Assembly: GCF_038049925.1 (NCBI RefSeq)
Contig: NZ_CP145809.1
Coordinates: 2,452,599 to 2,516,598, forward strand
Reading direction: 5' to 3'
Length of the DNA stretch: 64,000 nucleotides
DNA from: Georgenia sp. M64
GTDB lineage: Bacteria > Actinomycetota > Actinomycetes > Actinomycetales > Actinomycetaceae
This document shows positions 43,850 to 52,470 of the stretch, piece after piece. The translations under genes and the position numbers were made by a program. The notes under the pieces are model-generated. The model had not been told where the DNA came from. It did no database searches and saw only the letters and a program-made list of their open reading frames with translations. Position 1 is the stretch's first letter. Every line of letters starts with the position of its first letter.

Positions 43850-46629
43850 CCGTGTACACGCCTGCGCAGGCCGACGCGATTGGTTGCCTCGATCGGACGC
43901 TGCAGATTATCGCCTGCGCGGGCTCAGGGAAGACGCAGGTCATCTCGCAGCGCATCGCGGACATACTTGCCCTGCCGGATGTGAAGCCCGGGAACGTTGT
44001 TGCGTTCACGTTCACAGAGAAGGCGGCCGCGGAGCTCAAGGAACGGGTGCTCCGCATCATCGAGGAGCAGCACGGTTCGACCACCGGGCTGGCCGAGATG
44101 TTCATAGGCACGATGCACGCTTACTGCCTGAACCTGCTGCAGACCTATATCCCGGAGACGTTTAAATTCTCCGTATTGACCGAAATCACACAGCGGCTGT
44201 ACATCGACCGCAACTCGCGCCGGTCTGGGCTCACTGAGACCCCGACGATGTCTCGCGGCACGCCGAGACTTCGCCGGTACATCCACTCGAAGTTGTACTC
44301 GCAGGTGCTATCAGTGCTCGCCGAGGACACGGTCGACCTTTCGCAGGTCGATCCGCAGGTGCTCTTGTCACAGCATGCGTACAAGGCGCTCCTGGCACAG
44401 GGGGCGTACTTCGACTACACGACGATGGTTGAGCTCGCGGTCGAGCTGCTCGAGGCCGCAATCGGTGACGCCCAGGCCGATCCCCTGCTTCACCACATCC
44501 GCGACGAGGTGCGCTTCGTCGTCGTCGACGAGTACCAGGACGTCAACCCGCTGCAGGAGCGGCTGGTCCGAGCCCTGACACGATTCGGGGCGAACCTCTG
44601 CGTCGTTGGCGACGACGACCAGACCATTTATCAGTGGCGCGGAAGCCAGGTCTCCAACATCGTCACGTTCGCCGACCGGTACGACGCCGTCCGTCAGGTC
44701 ACCCTGGCAGACAACTTCCGATCCTCCAAGGGTGTCGTCGCACTCGGGCGAGCGATCGCCGAGAGCATCCCGGCCGGCCACCGGCTTGCCAAGGAGATGG
44801 AGTACGCCTCCCACCAGGAGTGGCAGCGTGGCGACATCCTGGCACTGACGCACGCCTCGCCTCAGGCGGAAGCCACGTGGATTGCCGATCGGCTGCAGTC
44901 ACTGCGCGGAGTCGCGTTCAAAGACGCACCTGCCCGTGACTCGCGCGGTCTGTCGTGGTCAGACATGGCGATCCTGTTCCGGTCCGTGTCCGGGGACGCC
45001 GGTCCGCTCGTCGAGGAACTAGATCGCCGCGGGATCCCCTACGTCGTGAAGGGCCTGACCCGCCTGTTCGACGCAGTGGAGATACAGGCAATCGAGGCGA
45101 TGTTCCAGTTCCTCGTCGGTGACATCGATCGGCCCATGCTTGAGTCGCGCTGGAGAGCAGCTCGCCTCGTGCCGGACGGCACGTCGCTCGAGTCCCTCGT
45201 GCAGCTGCTCAAGGAGTCGGGAGACTTCTCGCGCGGCCATCGGTGGGGCACCTACAACATCCAGCGCGTCTACCTCGAAGCCCTCGAGCGCATGGGTATC
45301 CGAGAGGACACCATCACCGGCGACGGTGCCCGTAGCGAGTTGGTGTTCTACCAGCTTGGCAAGTTCAGCCAGGTCATCTCCGACTTCGAGGAGATCCATT
45401 TCTCCTCGGCCCCTGAGAAGAAGTACCGGGCGTTCGTCGATTGGCTCACCAACCAGGCACGCGGGTACTACGACGACGCGGACGCGGACGTTGGCTATGC
45501 GACGCCGGATGCCGTCACGATCTCGACCGTGCACCAGGCCAAGGGCATGCAGTGGCCCGCCGTCTTCGTGCCGTGCCTGCGGAAGAACCGGTTCCCCAGT
45601 CAGCGTCACGGTGGGCTCAACCTGTTTCACGTCATCCATGACACCGCGATCGACGACGCCGACCGGTACCGCGGGACCGAGGAGGACGAGCGCCGGCTCT
45701 TCTACGTCGCTATTACCCGCGCACAGAAGTACCTGTATCTCTCGTTCTCTCCAGGCGGTTCGCCACGCAACAGCACGCCGTCCGTGTTCATGCAGGAGGT
45801 CGTCGCGGTCTCGTACGTGTCGACCGCCGATAGCGGGCTTCCGTCGAACCTTGCGCGACTCGAACCGCAGCCCAAGGTCGAGATCCCCCAGGTCACGCTC
45901 TCGTTCTCCGAGCTGAAGTACCTGTTCGAGTGCTCCTACCAGTTCAAGTTGCGGTTCATGTACGGGTTCAACGCCCCGATCCACGAGGCGCTCGGATACG
46001 GCAAGGGGCTGCACGACGCACTCGCCGAGATGCACAAGCGGGCACTCGACGGTGACCTGATCACGAAGGCCGACATCACAGACCTCGTGAACCGACACCT
46101 CCACACTCCCTACGCCTACCCCGCCCTGAGGGAAGCGCTAGTGCAAGCGGCGCAGGACTCGCTCGACCGTTACCTGCGTCTTCACGGTGACGACCTCCGA
46201 CGCACCGTTCACTCCGAGAAGCAGATCCAGGTCCACATCGCTCCCGGCATCACCGTCGACGGGCGCATCGACCTCGTCAAGCGACTCGAGACCGACGAGG
46301 TCTCGATCGTTGACTTCAAGTCGACCGAGCGCGCTCAAGAAGAAGACGTCACGCGCGACCAGCTCCACGTGTACGCCGTCGGATACAAGGAACTCAACGG
46401 CGAGGGAGCCGACCTCGTCGAGGTCCTCAACCTCGATGAGAAGGGCAAGAATGCCCGCGAAGAGATCCGCGACGACCTGCTGGACGGTGTGAAGCAGCGG
46501 ATCAAGAATGCTGGCGACGCACTTCGCACCAACCAGCTGCCGAAGTTCGAACAGTGGGCGCCCGCATGCAACAAGTGCGACCTGGTCGGGCTCTGTAGGC
46601 CACGCCGCGCGCCTGAACACGGTTCCTAG
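43846..46629 (+). CDS. UvrD-type helicase fused to RecB-like Fe-S nuclease (GajB-like partner, extended)
   Basis: 927 residues; the GTG at 43846 overlaps the OLD stop by 4 bases (GTGA). SF1A helicase motifs: IIACAGSGKTQVISQRI (about 20-36), FTFTEKAAAELKERV, VVVDEYQDVNPLQE, CVVGDDDQTIYQWRGS, TISTVHQAKGMQW, YVAITRAQKYLYLSF. From about residue 685 a PD-(D/E)XK domain follows: FECSYQFKLRFMYGF (Cys696), VDFKST (Asp823, Lys825), QLHVYAVGY, and C-x2-C-x5-C at 908-917. Four cysteines in this arrangement are those of AddB/Cas4-type Fe-S nucleases. Ordinary GajB is only about 500 residues and lacks this nuclease, so this partner should both unwind and degrade DNA. Ends tail-to-tail with the next gene, overlapping by 4 bases. 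Confidence 0.92.
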   Translation: MTVYTPAQADAIGCLDRTLQIIACAGSGKTQVISQRIADILALPDVKPGNVVAFTFTEKAAAELKERVLRIIEEQHGSTTGLAEMFIGTMHAYCLNLLQTYIPETFKFSVLTEITQRLYIDRNSRRSGLTETPTMSRGTPRLRRYIHSKLYSQVLSVLAEDTVDLSQVDPQVLLSQHAYKALLAQGAYFDYTTMVELAVELLEAAIGDAQADPLLHHIRDEVRFVVVDEYQDVNPLQERLVRALTRFGANLCVVGDDDQTIYQWRGSQVSNIVTFADRYDAVRQVTLADNFRSSKGVVALGRAIAESIPAGHRLAKEMEYASHQEWQRGDILALTHASPQAEATWIADRLQSLRGVAFKDAPARDSRGLSWSDMAILFRSVSGDAGPLVEELDRRGIPYVVKGLTRLFDAVEIQAIEAMFQFLVGDIDRPMLESRWRAARLVPDGTSLESLVQLLKESGDFSRGHRWGTYNIQRVYLEALERMGIREDTITGDGARSELVFYQLGKFSQVISDFEEIHFSSAPEKKYRAFVDWLTNQARGYYDDADADVGYATPDAVTISTVHQAKGMQWPAVFVPCLRKNRFPSQRHGGLNLFHVIHDTAIDDADRYRGTEEDERRLFYVAITRAQKYLYLSFSPGGSPRNSTPSVFMQEVVAVSYVSTADSGLPSNLARLEPQPKVEIPQVTLSFSELKYLFECSYQFKLRFMYGFNAPIHEALGYGKGLHDALAEMHKRALDGDLITKADITDLVNRHLHTPYAYPALREALVQAAQDSLDRYLRLHGDDLRRTVHSEKQIQVHIAPGITVDGRIDLVKRLETDEVSIVDFKSTERAQEEDVTRDQLHVYAVGYKELNGEGADLVEVLNLDEKGKNAREEIRDDLLDGVKQRIKNAGDALRTNQLPKFEQWAPACNKCDLVGLCRPRRAPEHGS

Positions 46630-49600
46630 CCCTGAGTGTCAGCGCCCCAGGTCAAGAAGACGCTCTTCGCCGTCGGCATTGCGGGTTGACCGTCGGTATT
46701 GCGCACGATGTCGGGCTCGCGGAAGATCTTCCAACCGTCATCGAACCCGAACTGAGAGATCGAGCCCACGGGGTCCTTGAGTCGGTGGATCTCGAAGGCA
46801 TCGTCGTCCTCGGCGTTCTCGACCACGTAGAGCCAGAACTCATCTGGGTGCTCGACCGCCTCGAGGTACTGCCGGCGCGATAGGAGCACACCGCGGAGAG
46901 ACCAGTCTCCGCCCACGGACTTCACCTCGATCCGACGCACGACCTTGCCCGCCGAGTCGTGCGACAGAACATCAAAGCCGGGGTTCGAATGCTCCTGCTC
47001 TTGCGGGTTTCGGCCGCACGAGCTCTCGTACTTCAGAACTCGGGCAACCCCAGCAGCGTCGATCGATGAACTGCGCAGCGACTCATCGCCGACAGTCTCG
47101 GTCTCCTGATCGCTGCCGTAGTACACGTACGACCGCATGTGCTCGCGCCGCTCGCCTCGTATGCGGTTCCCGCCAGCACTAGGTCGTCGCGGTGCCGACC
47201 GCTCACCAGTTCCTCGTCCTGCCGCGGTTGGGCTGTCGGTACGGTTCGGCTCCGTCGTGTCGCTGCCGTCCCCACCGCCAAGCGAAGAAGGCCGCAGCGA
47301 GGCATCAGTATCTGGCGCGTCGTCGTCCTCGCAATCTTCTTGCTCCTCCGGAGCCCCACCCTCCACCTCCGACGACTCTTTTAGAATGCACTCCTCGGTA
47401 GCGCGAATCCGCGGGATGTCTGGCTCGACAGGCTCGTGGTACTCGAAATCCTCAACCGTTCCGGAGCCGACCGTCGTACGCTCGATTTCTGCCAGGTCTG
47501 CCACGCCGAGTTCGTCGAGGTTCTGCTCGGCCTCGTCGCTACTTGCGGCGCTGAGAACCGTCTCGAGCTGGAGCGCCAGTCCGGGGTGGTCCTCACCGAC
47601 CAAGCATCGGGCGAGCTCTCGAGCGATGCGCCGTAGGTCAGGCGGCTCGCTGAACAGCAGCGTCTTGGTCTCGTCCACGTAGATCGCATGGACCTCGGCC
47701 GCCTCCGTGGTCTGAACCTGGTTGCCGAACTCAGCCCGGTACTTTACGGAGAGGTGGTTTGTCCGCGAGAACTCGATCTCGAACAGGCTATCGGGGTCGA
47801 CCTGCTCGTCGCCGTCGTCGAACTCCGATTCGATGACACGGAGGATGGACTGTCGGCGTTCACCGAGGAGATGGGCGACTTCCGGCGCGGGCGCGCGTTC
47901 GCTATCACCAACGATCCCCTCGATAAGGTCTTCAGCTCGTCGAACGCCCGCCGCCTCCAACGCCCGCCAGGTCGCACGCTCACGTCGGATGACGTTCTGC
48001 GATAAGAGTTCGATCCGCTCGGCAAGCCCGCGTCCGTCCTTGAACACGAGTAGATCTGGCGCGTTTAAGAGACCGCGGGAGTCGACGACCGATCGAACGC
48101 GGCGCAACCTCACCAAGGGGGACAGAACGCCCGGCTCGTCCGCCACAAGCAGCGCCTGAAGGTGGCTCCACGCCTGATGTACGACCACCTGAGCTTCCTC
48201 GTCAAGCATGTCGTTGCCGAATGCCCTCGAGATGCGCACAAGCAGTCGCTCAAGCTGCGCGGCTCCCGGCTCTTCCTCGACGCCAACCCTGTCGTAGAAC
48301 TCCTGGTACCGACGCTGGTCGTGGGGTAGCCGTGTAACCCACTGCCCCAGCCCGGCCTCCGTCCAGAACACAAAGTCCGGCTCTACGAACTCGCCTGGCG
48401 TGACCTGGATGCACCGCTCGCCGGAGAGTTCCTGTACGAGTCGATCGTCGCTGACAGACCCGAGTGCCTGGTAGACGTCCGGATGCATTGGGACCTTCGT
48501 CTCGGCACAGTGCCGCAGGTGAGCGACGATCACCGAGGTCGGGGGGTCGCTGGGCATCCCGAGCCAGCGGAGGGTCTCAGCGTGAACCTGCTGCGTTTCG
48601 CGAGGCAGCCCCAACTTGGGGCCTTGAGACTCGAAGAGGTGCCTCCGGAACGTGGGCAGAACCTTCTCCGGGCGCTCACGGCCGCCACCCTCCACCGGCA
48701 GCCATGGAAGCTCCTGAAGATTCCTGAGGTCCAAAGGCACCGACTGGTAGCGCTCCGGCGAGCCCTGAATGGCGTCAAGGATCGAGAGGACCACGTCGGG
48801 ATCGGGTTCGCTGTCGTCGTCCGCGAGGCGGCGCGCCGCCGCGTTCAGGAGACTCCGGCTGGGCGTGGTTCCCACGCCGAGCCAGACGAGCGCGTCCACG
48901 AGGTACTCGGGTAGGCGCTCCACATCGGCGATCGGCGCATCCGGATCAATGAGTTCCACGGCGGCGTTCGGAAGGTGCACGTCAGCTGCCTCTCGGACGA
49001 CCCCGTCGACACAAAGCACGAGCCGAGCACCCCGGACCGACGCCGCGGCTCCGTCGTCTTCGTCGAGTTGTGGCCTGGCCCGGTGGATGATCCGGAGAAT
49101 CACACCGAGCGTCTCGGCGTCGCCAAACGTGTCGCCGTCTGCGAGCGGTACGACCACCTGTGTCAGGTAGTCGACAGCGTCCAGGTCACGCGCCCCCAGC
49201 GTTCGCAACAGGTCCCCTTGTCCTCGGACCCTGCTGACGTCGACCACGTCAGCGAGGCCAAGCTCATCCTCGAAGTCGGAGGGCAGCGACAGCTCGTGCA
49301 GCGGCTTCAGCCCACCGATCGAGGATGGGTAGATGGCCAGCGCGGCTGCCCGCGAACGGTCCTCCTCAAGCTGCAGGTCAAACCCGCGGTTGCCGAGCCA
49401 GGCGAGTACTCGGTCGGCAGTCGCAGCGAGTTGGTCGCGATCGGCACCTTCGAGGATGTCCAACGCAATCGCTACGTCCAGTTCCGGGCAGTACTCGACG
49501 AGGCTCGGGCACACCTCCTTCAGGCGTGCGATGTCGGCGATCCGGTCCTCGCCTAGCTCGATGAACAGGGCCTGGTCGGCGTCGTTGATGACGACGGTCG

Positions 49601-51161
49601 ACGCGGCGGCTGCGAACTTGCCGTCGATGCAAGGCACGATCGCCGGCTTGTATGCCCCAGACTCGATGGCGGCGGTCTTGCTTCGCGATAGCAGGATCTC
49701 GAGCACCCCGAGAAGGGACAGCATCTCAGCGTCATTGAAAATGCCTGTCGGCGGCTTCCAGGCCTCCACGACGTTGTGCCCGATGAGGGCATCGACAACG
49801 TGCGCGGCCTTCATGAGTTCCATGCCAAACGCAGTGAATGAGAGTGACATCACCGTTGCGCGGAGCGTGGAGTCGACAACCGGAAGGGTCAGGTCGACGA
49901 ACACCGACTCCGCCTTGTACTCGTCAAAGGTCTGCGGAACCAGGCACCCGCGAGGAGCGCGGACTTCGCCGGCGATCGTTCGCATGATCGACAAGTCAGC
50001 AATCCCATCCTTAACTCGCTCGAAGAACGGCTCGAATGCTTCTTCGTGAGCCGGTCCAGGACGGCTAGCGAGTTCGAAGTCGCGGATCAGTTCCCAGGTT
50101 GCGTCGAGGCCAATGACCTCGCTCGCCGGCTCGAGGTTCTGCCGGACCAGGGCAGCCGCCGAGTCGATGAGGTCGCGGTTCCAGTCGGAGCGGTAGGTGC
50201 CATCGTCGAAAAGCACGCCCTTCCGGTCTTCGCGGGGATAGAAAGTCGCGTTGACGTGTCCGCTCCAGCCGAGCCGCGTCTGGGTGGGCAGCCCGCCGTA
50301 GATGCGGCCTTCGACCTTCTCACCGACGGGTAGCGCAACGGTGACGTACTCCGACCGGTTCTTGTCGATTTGAGGGAACCTCGCCTTCAAATCCCCTGAG
50401 CTGTCGTACTCGCCCTCCAGGAACAGCCACTCACTGGCAGAGCGTCCGTCGGTGACGGACACACGGTCACCGTCTCGCGTTCGCTTGACGACAGCCCGAT
50501 CGGAGCGAGTTTGGACCTCGATCTGCTCCACCCGCTTGAGGAAGAGCAGCGCTTCGGGGGCACGCTCGAGGAACGCCGACTCAAGAAGCTCGATGTCCCG
50601 CGCGGCCACGACTTGTGCACCAAGCGCCATCCGGAGGTCCGTCTGCTCGGTTGCCCACGGTAGGAAGAAACTTGTCCCGGATGACCCGTGGTCACGACCG
50701 CACTCCTCCTTGCAGACGGCTATGCGGTGCTGCTCGTCAGTGCTCTCGTCGAGAACGAGGTGATAGCCCCCTGTGACCAGTTCGGGGTGGTCTGTGATCT
50801 GGTAGACCGACGTGAATCCCACGCCGAATGCGCCCGTGGTGTCCACGTCTTCAGACTTGTGTCTGCCGGCGAAGATGCGGAATGAGTGAAGGTCACAGCT
50901 CCGGCCGCGGGCTTCCTTCCATGGGCACACTGCCAACCTCTGATCGCCGCAAGCGCTGAACTCGCCGTCATTCCATGCCGTCAACTCGGCGGAGCTCACT
51001 GTGAAGGCAACCCGCGTGGCCGTCTTCGCGTCGTCCGCATTCTGCGTGAGTTCATGCAGAATCGTGGTCGGGCCACCGAGGACCGAGAGCACGTTGGCGA
51101 TATTTCCAAGGTGGTCCGATGTCTTGGAAAGACTGTCAAATCCCTCGAGACCCAAGCTCAC
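46626..51161 (-). CDS. Giant Sacsin-like ATPase with C-terminal DUF3883 nuclease-like domain
   Basis: 1511 residues; start chosen at the GTG at 51161 because GGAAAGGG lies 7 bases upstream (a GTG 7 codons earlier, 51182, is possible). The N-terminal 200 residues form a histidine-kinase/Hsp90-type ATP-binding domain as in sacsin: ILHELTQNADDAKTA (about 35-50; Glu and Asn for Mg-ATP) and DTTGAFGVGFTSVYQITD. A long alpha-rich middle of no known family follows, then an acidic linker (about 1270-1350) with Asp/Glu/Ser tracts. The C-terminus (about 1390-1500) is DUF3883: NPGFDVLSHDSAGKVVRRIEVKSVGGDWSLRGVLLSRRQYLEAVEHPDEFWLYVV, with Asp and Glu-x-Lys as in PD-(D/E)XK nucleases. Such NOV/Sacsin-DUF3883 proteins recur in defence islands. 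Confidence 0.85.
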   Translation of the reverse strand: MSLGLEGFDSLSKTSDHLGNIANVLSVLGGPTTILHELTQNADDAKTATRVAFTVSSAELTAWNDGEFSACGDQRLAVCPWKEARGRSCDLHSFRIFAGRHKSEDVDTTGAFGVGFTSVYQITDHPELVTGGYHLVLDESTDEQHRIAVCKEECGRDHGSSGTSFFLPWATEQTDLRMALGAQVVAARDIELLESAFLERAPEALLFLKRVEQIEVQTRSDRAVVKRTRDGDRVSVTDGRSASEWLFLEGEYDSSGDLKARFPQIDKNRSEYVTVALPVGEKVEGRIYGGLPTQTRLGWSGHVNATFYPREDRKGVLFDDGTYRSDWNRDLIDSAAALVRQNLEPASEVIGLDATWELIRDFELASRPGPAHEEAFEPFFERVKDGIADLSIMRTIAGEVRAPRGCLVPQTFDEYKAESVFVDLTLPVVDSTLRATVMSLSFTAFGMELMKAAHVVDALIGHNVVEAWKPPTGIFNDAEMLSLLGVLEILLSRSKTAAIESGAYKPAIVPCIDGKFAAAASTVVINDADQALFIELGEDRIADIARLKEVCPSLVEYCPELDVAIALDILEGADRDQLAATADRVLAWLGNRGFDLQLEEDRSRAAALAIYPSSIGGLKPLHELSLPSDFEDELGLADVVDVSRVRGQGDLLRTLGARDLDAVDYLTQVVVPLADGDTFGDAETLGVILRIIHRARPQLDEDDGAAASVRGARLVLCVDGVVREAADVHLPNAAVELIDPDAPIADVERLPEYLVDALVWLGVGTTPSRSLLNAAARRLADDDSEPDPDVVLSILDAIQGSPERYQSVPLDLRNLQELPWLPVEGGGRERPEKVLPTFRRHLFESQGPKLGLPRETQQVHAETLRWLGMPSDPPTSVIVAHLRHCAETKVPMHPDVYQALGSVSDDRLVQELSGERCIQVTPGEFVEPDFVFWTEAGLGQWVTRLPHDQRRYQEFYDRVGVEEEPGAAQLERLLVRISRAFGNDMLDEEAQVVVHQAWSHLQALLVADEPGVLSPLVRLRRVRSVVDSRGLLNAPDLLVFKDGRGLAERIELLSQNVIRRERATWRALEAAGVRRAEDLIEGIVGDSERAPAPEVAHLLGERRQSILRVIESEFDDGDEQVDPDSLFEIEFSRTNHLSVKYRAEFGNQVQTTEAAEVHAIYVDETKTLLFSEPPDLRRIARELARCLVGEDHPGLALQLETVLSAASSDEAEQNLDELGVADLAEIERTTVGSGTVEDFEYHEPVEPDIPRIRATEECILKESSEVEGGAPEEQEDCEDDDAPDTDASLRPSSLGGGDGSDTTEPNRTDSPTAAGRGTGERSAPRRPSAGGNRIRGERREHMRSYVYYGSDQETETVGDESLRSSSIDAAGVARVLKYESSCGRNPQEQEHSNPGFDVLSHDSAGKVVRRIEVKSVGGDWSLRGVLLSRRQYLEAVEHPDEFWLYVVENAEDDDAFEIHRLKDPVGSISQFGFDDGWKIFREPDIVRNTDGQPAMPTAKSVFLTWGADTQG

Positions 51162-51351
51162 TACAGCACCCTTTCCGATCACCCGCGCGCGACGTGTACA
51201 TCATCGCCTATCTCAGACGATGGCGCGGCAAGCCCGATGTGGTGGCGCCGTCGGGCCTGCTTGGGAGCCAGCGGCGACGGATTACGGAAACATGCGGGAC
51301 CAGCCTCTCCTACGCGTGATCCCTCATGAGCGCTGTCGAAAGGGGCGAAGA

Positions 51352-51375
51352 GCTCGAGTTAGTAGGAACTCGAGC
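51352..51375 (-). terminator. Hairpin downstream of the EVE-HNH gene
   Basis: GCTCGAGTT (51352-51360) pairs perfectly with AACTCGAGC (51367-51375) around a 6-base loop. It lies about 70 bases after the HNH gene's stop and about 190 bases before the Sacsin-like gene on the same strand, so it may separate the two units. There is no U-tract; a protein-binding role is possible. Confidence 0.45.
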
Positions 51376-51445
51376 GGCTGTCACTGTAACCATCGACCAC
51401 CGACGTCCTCGCGAGTGCTTCGGTTGCGTCCTTGACCAGGCCAAT

Positions 51446-52357
51446 CTATGAGCGCGAGTAGTCGACGGTGACCCGGTATCGACCCGACAGCCACGGACAT
51501 CCCTGATTGTGGTCGGCGAGCGCCTCGGTCGACGGGAAGTCCTGCGGCTCGTCCGGCAAATGCCGCACGGGACGTCCGTCGAGCTCGCGGTAGATCATCT
51601 CCACCACAGCCGGGGACACCCGCACGACGAGATATCCACCTTCACGCTGCACCGTGAGCAGGTGCAGGTCGAAGAGCGTGTGGATGTCGGACCGCAGCAG
51701 GAGACCGTTCGCCACGATGTTGGTGTGTGTGCCGCGGTACGGGGAGATGTGCGCGGCCTCGAGCACCGCCCCCTCCGCCGTCCCGGTCACGGCGCACCGC
51801 CGCCCGTAGGTGCTTAGCAGCGACGTACGAAACTGCCCCTGCCCGCGGCGGACGGCGATCTCCGCGAGCGCCCGCTCACGCGTGTCCTCCTTCAGGTCCG
51901 CCAGCTCAGCCGCGGCGCTCTCGGCGGTGGCGAAGGCGCGTTCGGCGTCGTCCTCCGTCGTCGTCGTCGTGAAGAGTGAGCTGAGCCAGGCCTCCGCAGC
52001 AGAATCTGTGGTGCTGTGTCGGAGTGACGGGTTGGCAGACAGGCCAGTGGACTCCATCACCGACGCCCAACTGACCTGACGCGCCGAGAGATCGGACGCA
52101 CGGTCAAATCGAAAGCGCCCCACGTATAGCCGCTCGCCGTCGTCGGTCCAGGGCAGGTTCTCCACACCCGTCAGAGCCGTCGCATCCACCGAGACCTCGA
52201 CACGTCCCACAAACCCATGCTGCGAGAGCCAAAAGTAGACCACGTCACCCTTCTTGATCGGCGACATTCTCTTTGCCATGTCCCAGAGGCCGTTCTCCTT
52301 GGCGATCTCCCAGTGATTTGGGTAGTCCTTGTGAATCGTGAGCACCCAGCTCCTCAT
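51446..52357 (-). CDS. EVE-HNH modification-dependent endonuclease (type IV restriction-like)
   Basis: 303 residues. The N-terminal EVE/PUA-like domain (1-105) opens with MRSWVLTIHKDYPNHWEIAKENGLW and has the KKGDVVYFWLSQHGFVGRVEV strand pair; this fold flips out modified bases. The HNH nuclease follows at about residues 175-245: TYGRRCAVTGTAEGAVLEAAHISPYRG...NGLLLRSDIHTLFDLHLL (the His-Asn-His metal centre). Fusions of this layout, such as VcaM4I, cut DNA with modified cytosines. The ATG at 52357 has GAGGA 5 bases upstream. It would attack phage DNA with modified bases, complementing the neighbouring restriction operon, whose targets lack modification. Confidence 0.9.
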   Translation of the reverse strand: MRSWVLTIHKDYPNHWEIAKENGLWDMAKRMSPIKKGDVVYFWLSQHGFVGRVEVSVDATALTGVENLPWTDDGERLYVGRFRFDRASDLSARQVSWASVMESTGLSANPSLRHSTTDSAAEAWLSSLFTTTTTEDDAERAFATAESAAAELADLKEDTRERALAEIAVRRGQGQFRTSLLSTYGRRCAVTGTAEGAVLEAAHISPYRGTHTNIVANGLLLRSDIHTLFDLHLLTVQREGGYLVVRVSPAVVEMIYRELDGRPVRHLPDEPQDFPSTEALADHNQGCPWLSGRYRVTVDYSRS

Positions 52358-52470
52358 GGCATTCCTCGTCCGCGTGATGCGGGTGGAGGCATGTCCGTGA
52401 GCCGGAAGCCTGTCGGGCCGCGTGCTGTGTTGTTGTGATGAATCAGCGGTCCTCGCCGCGCTGAGGACTG

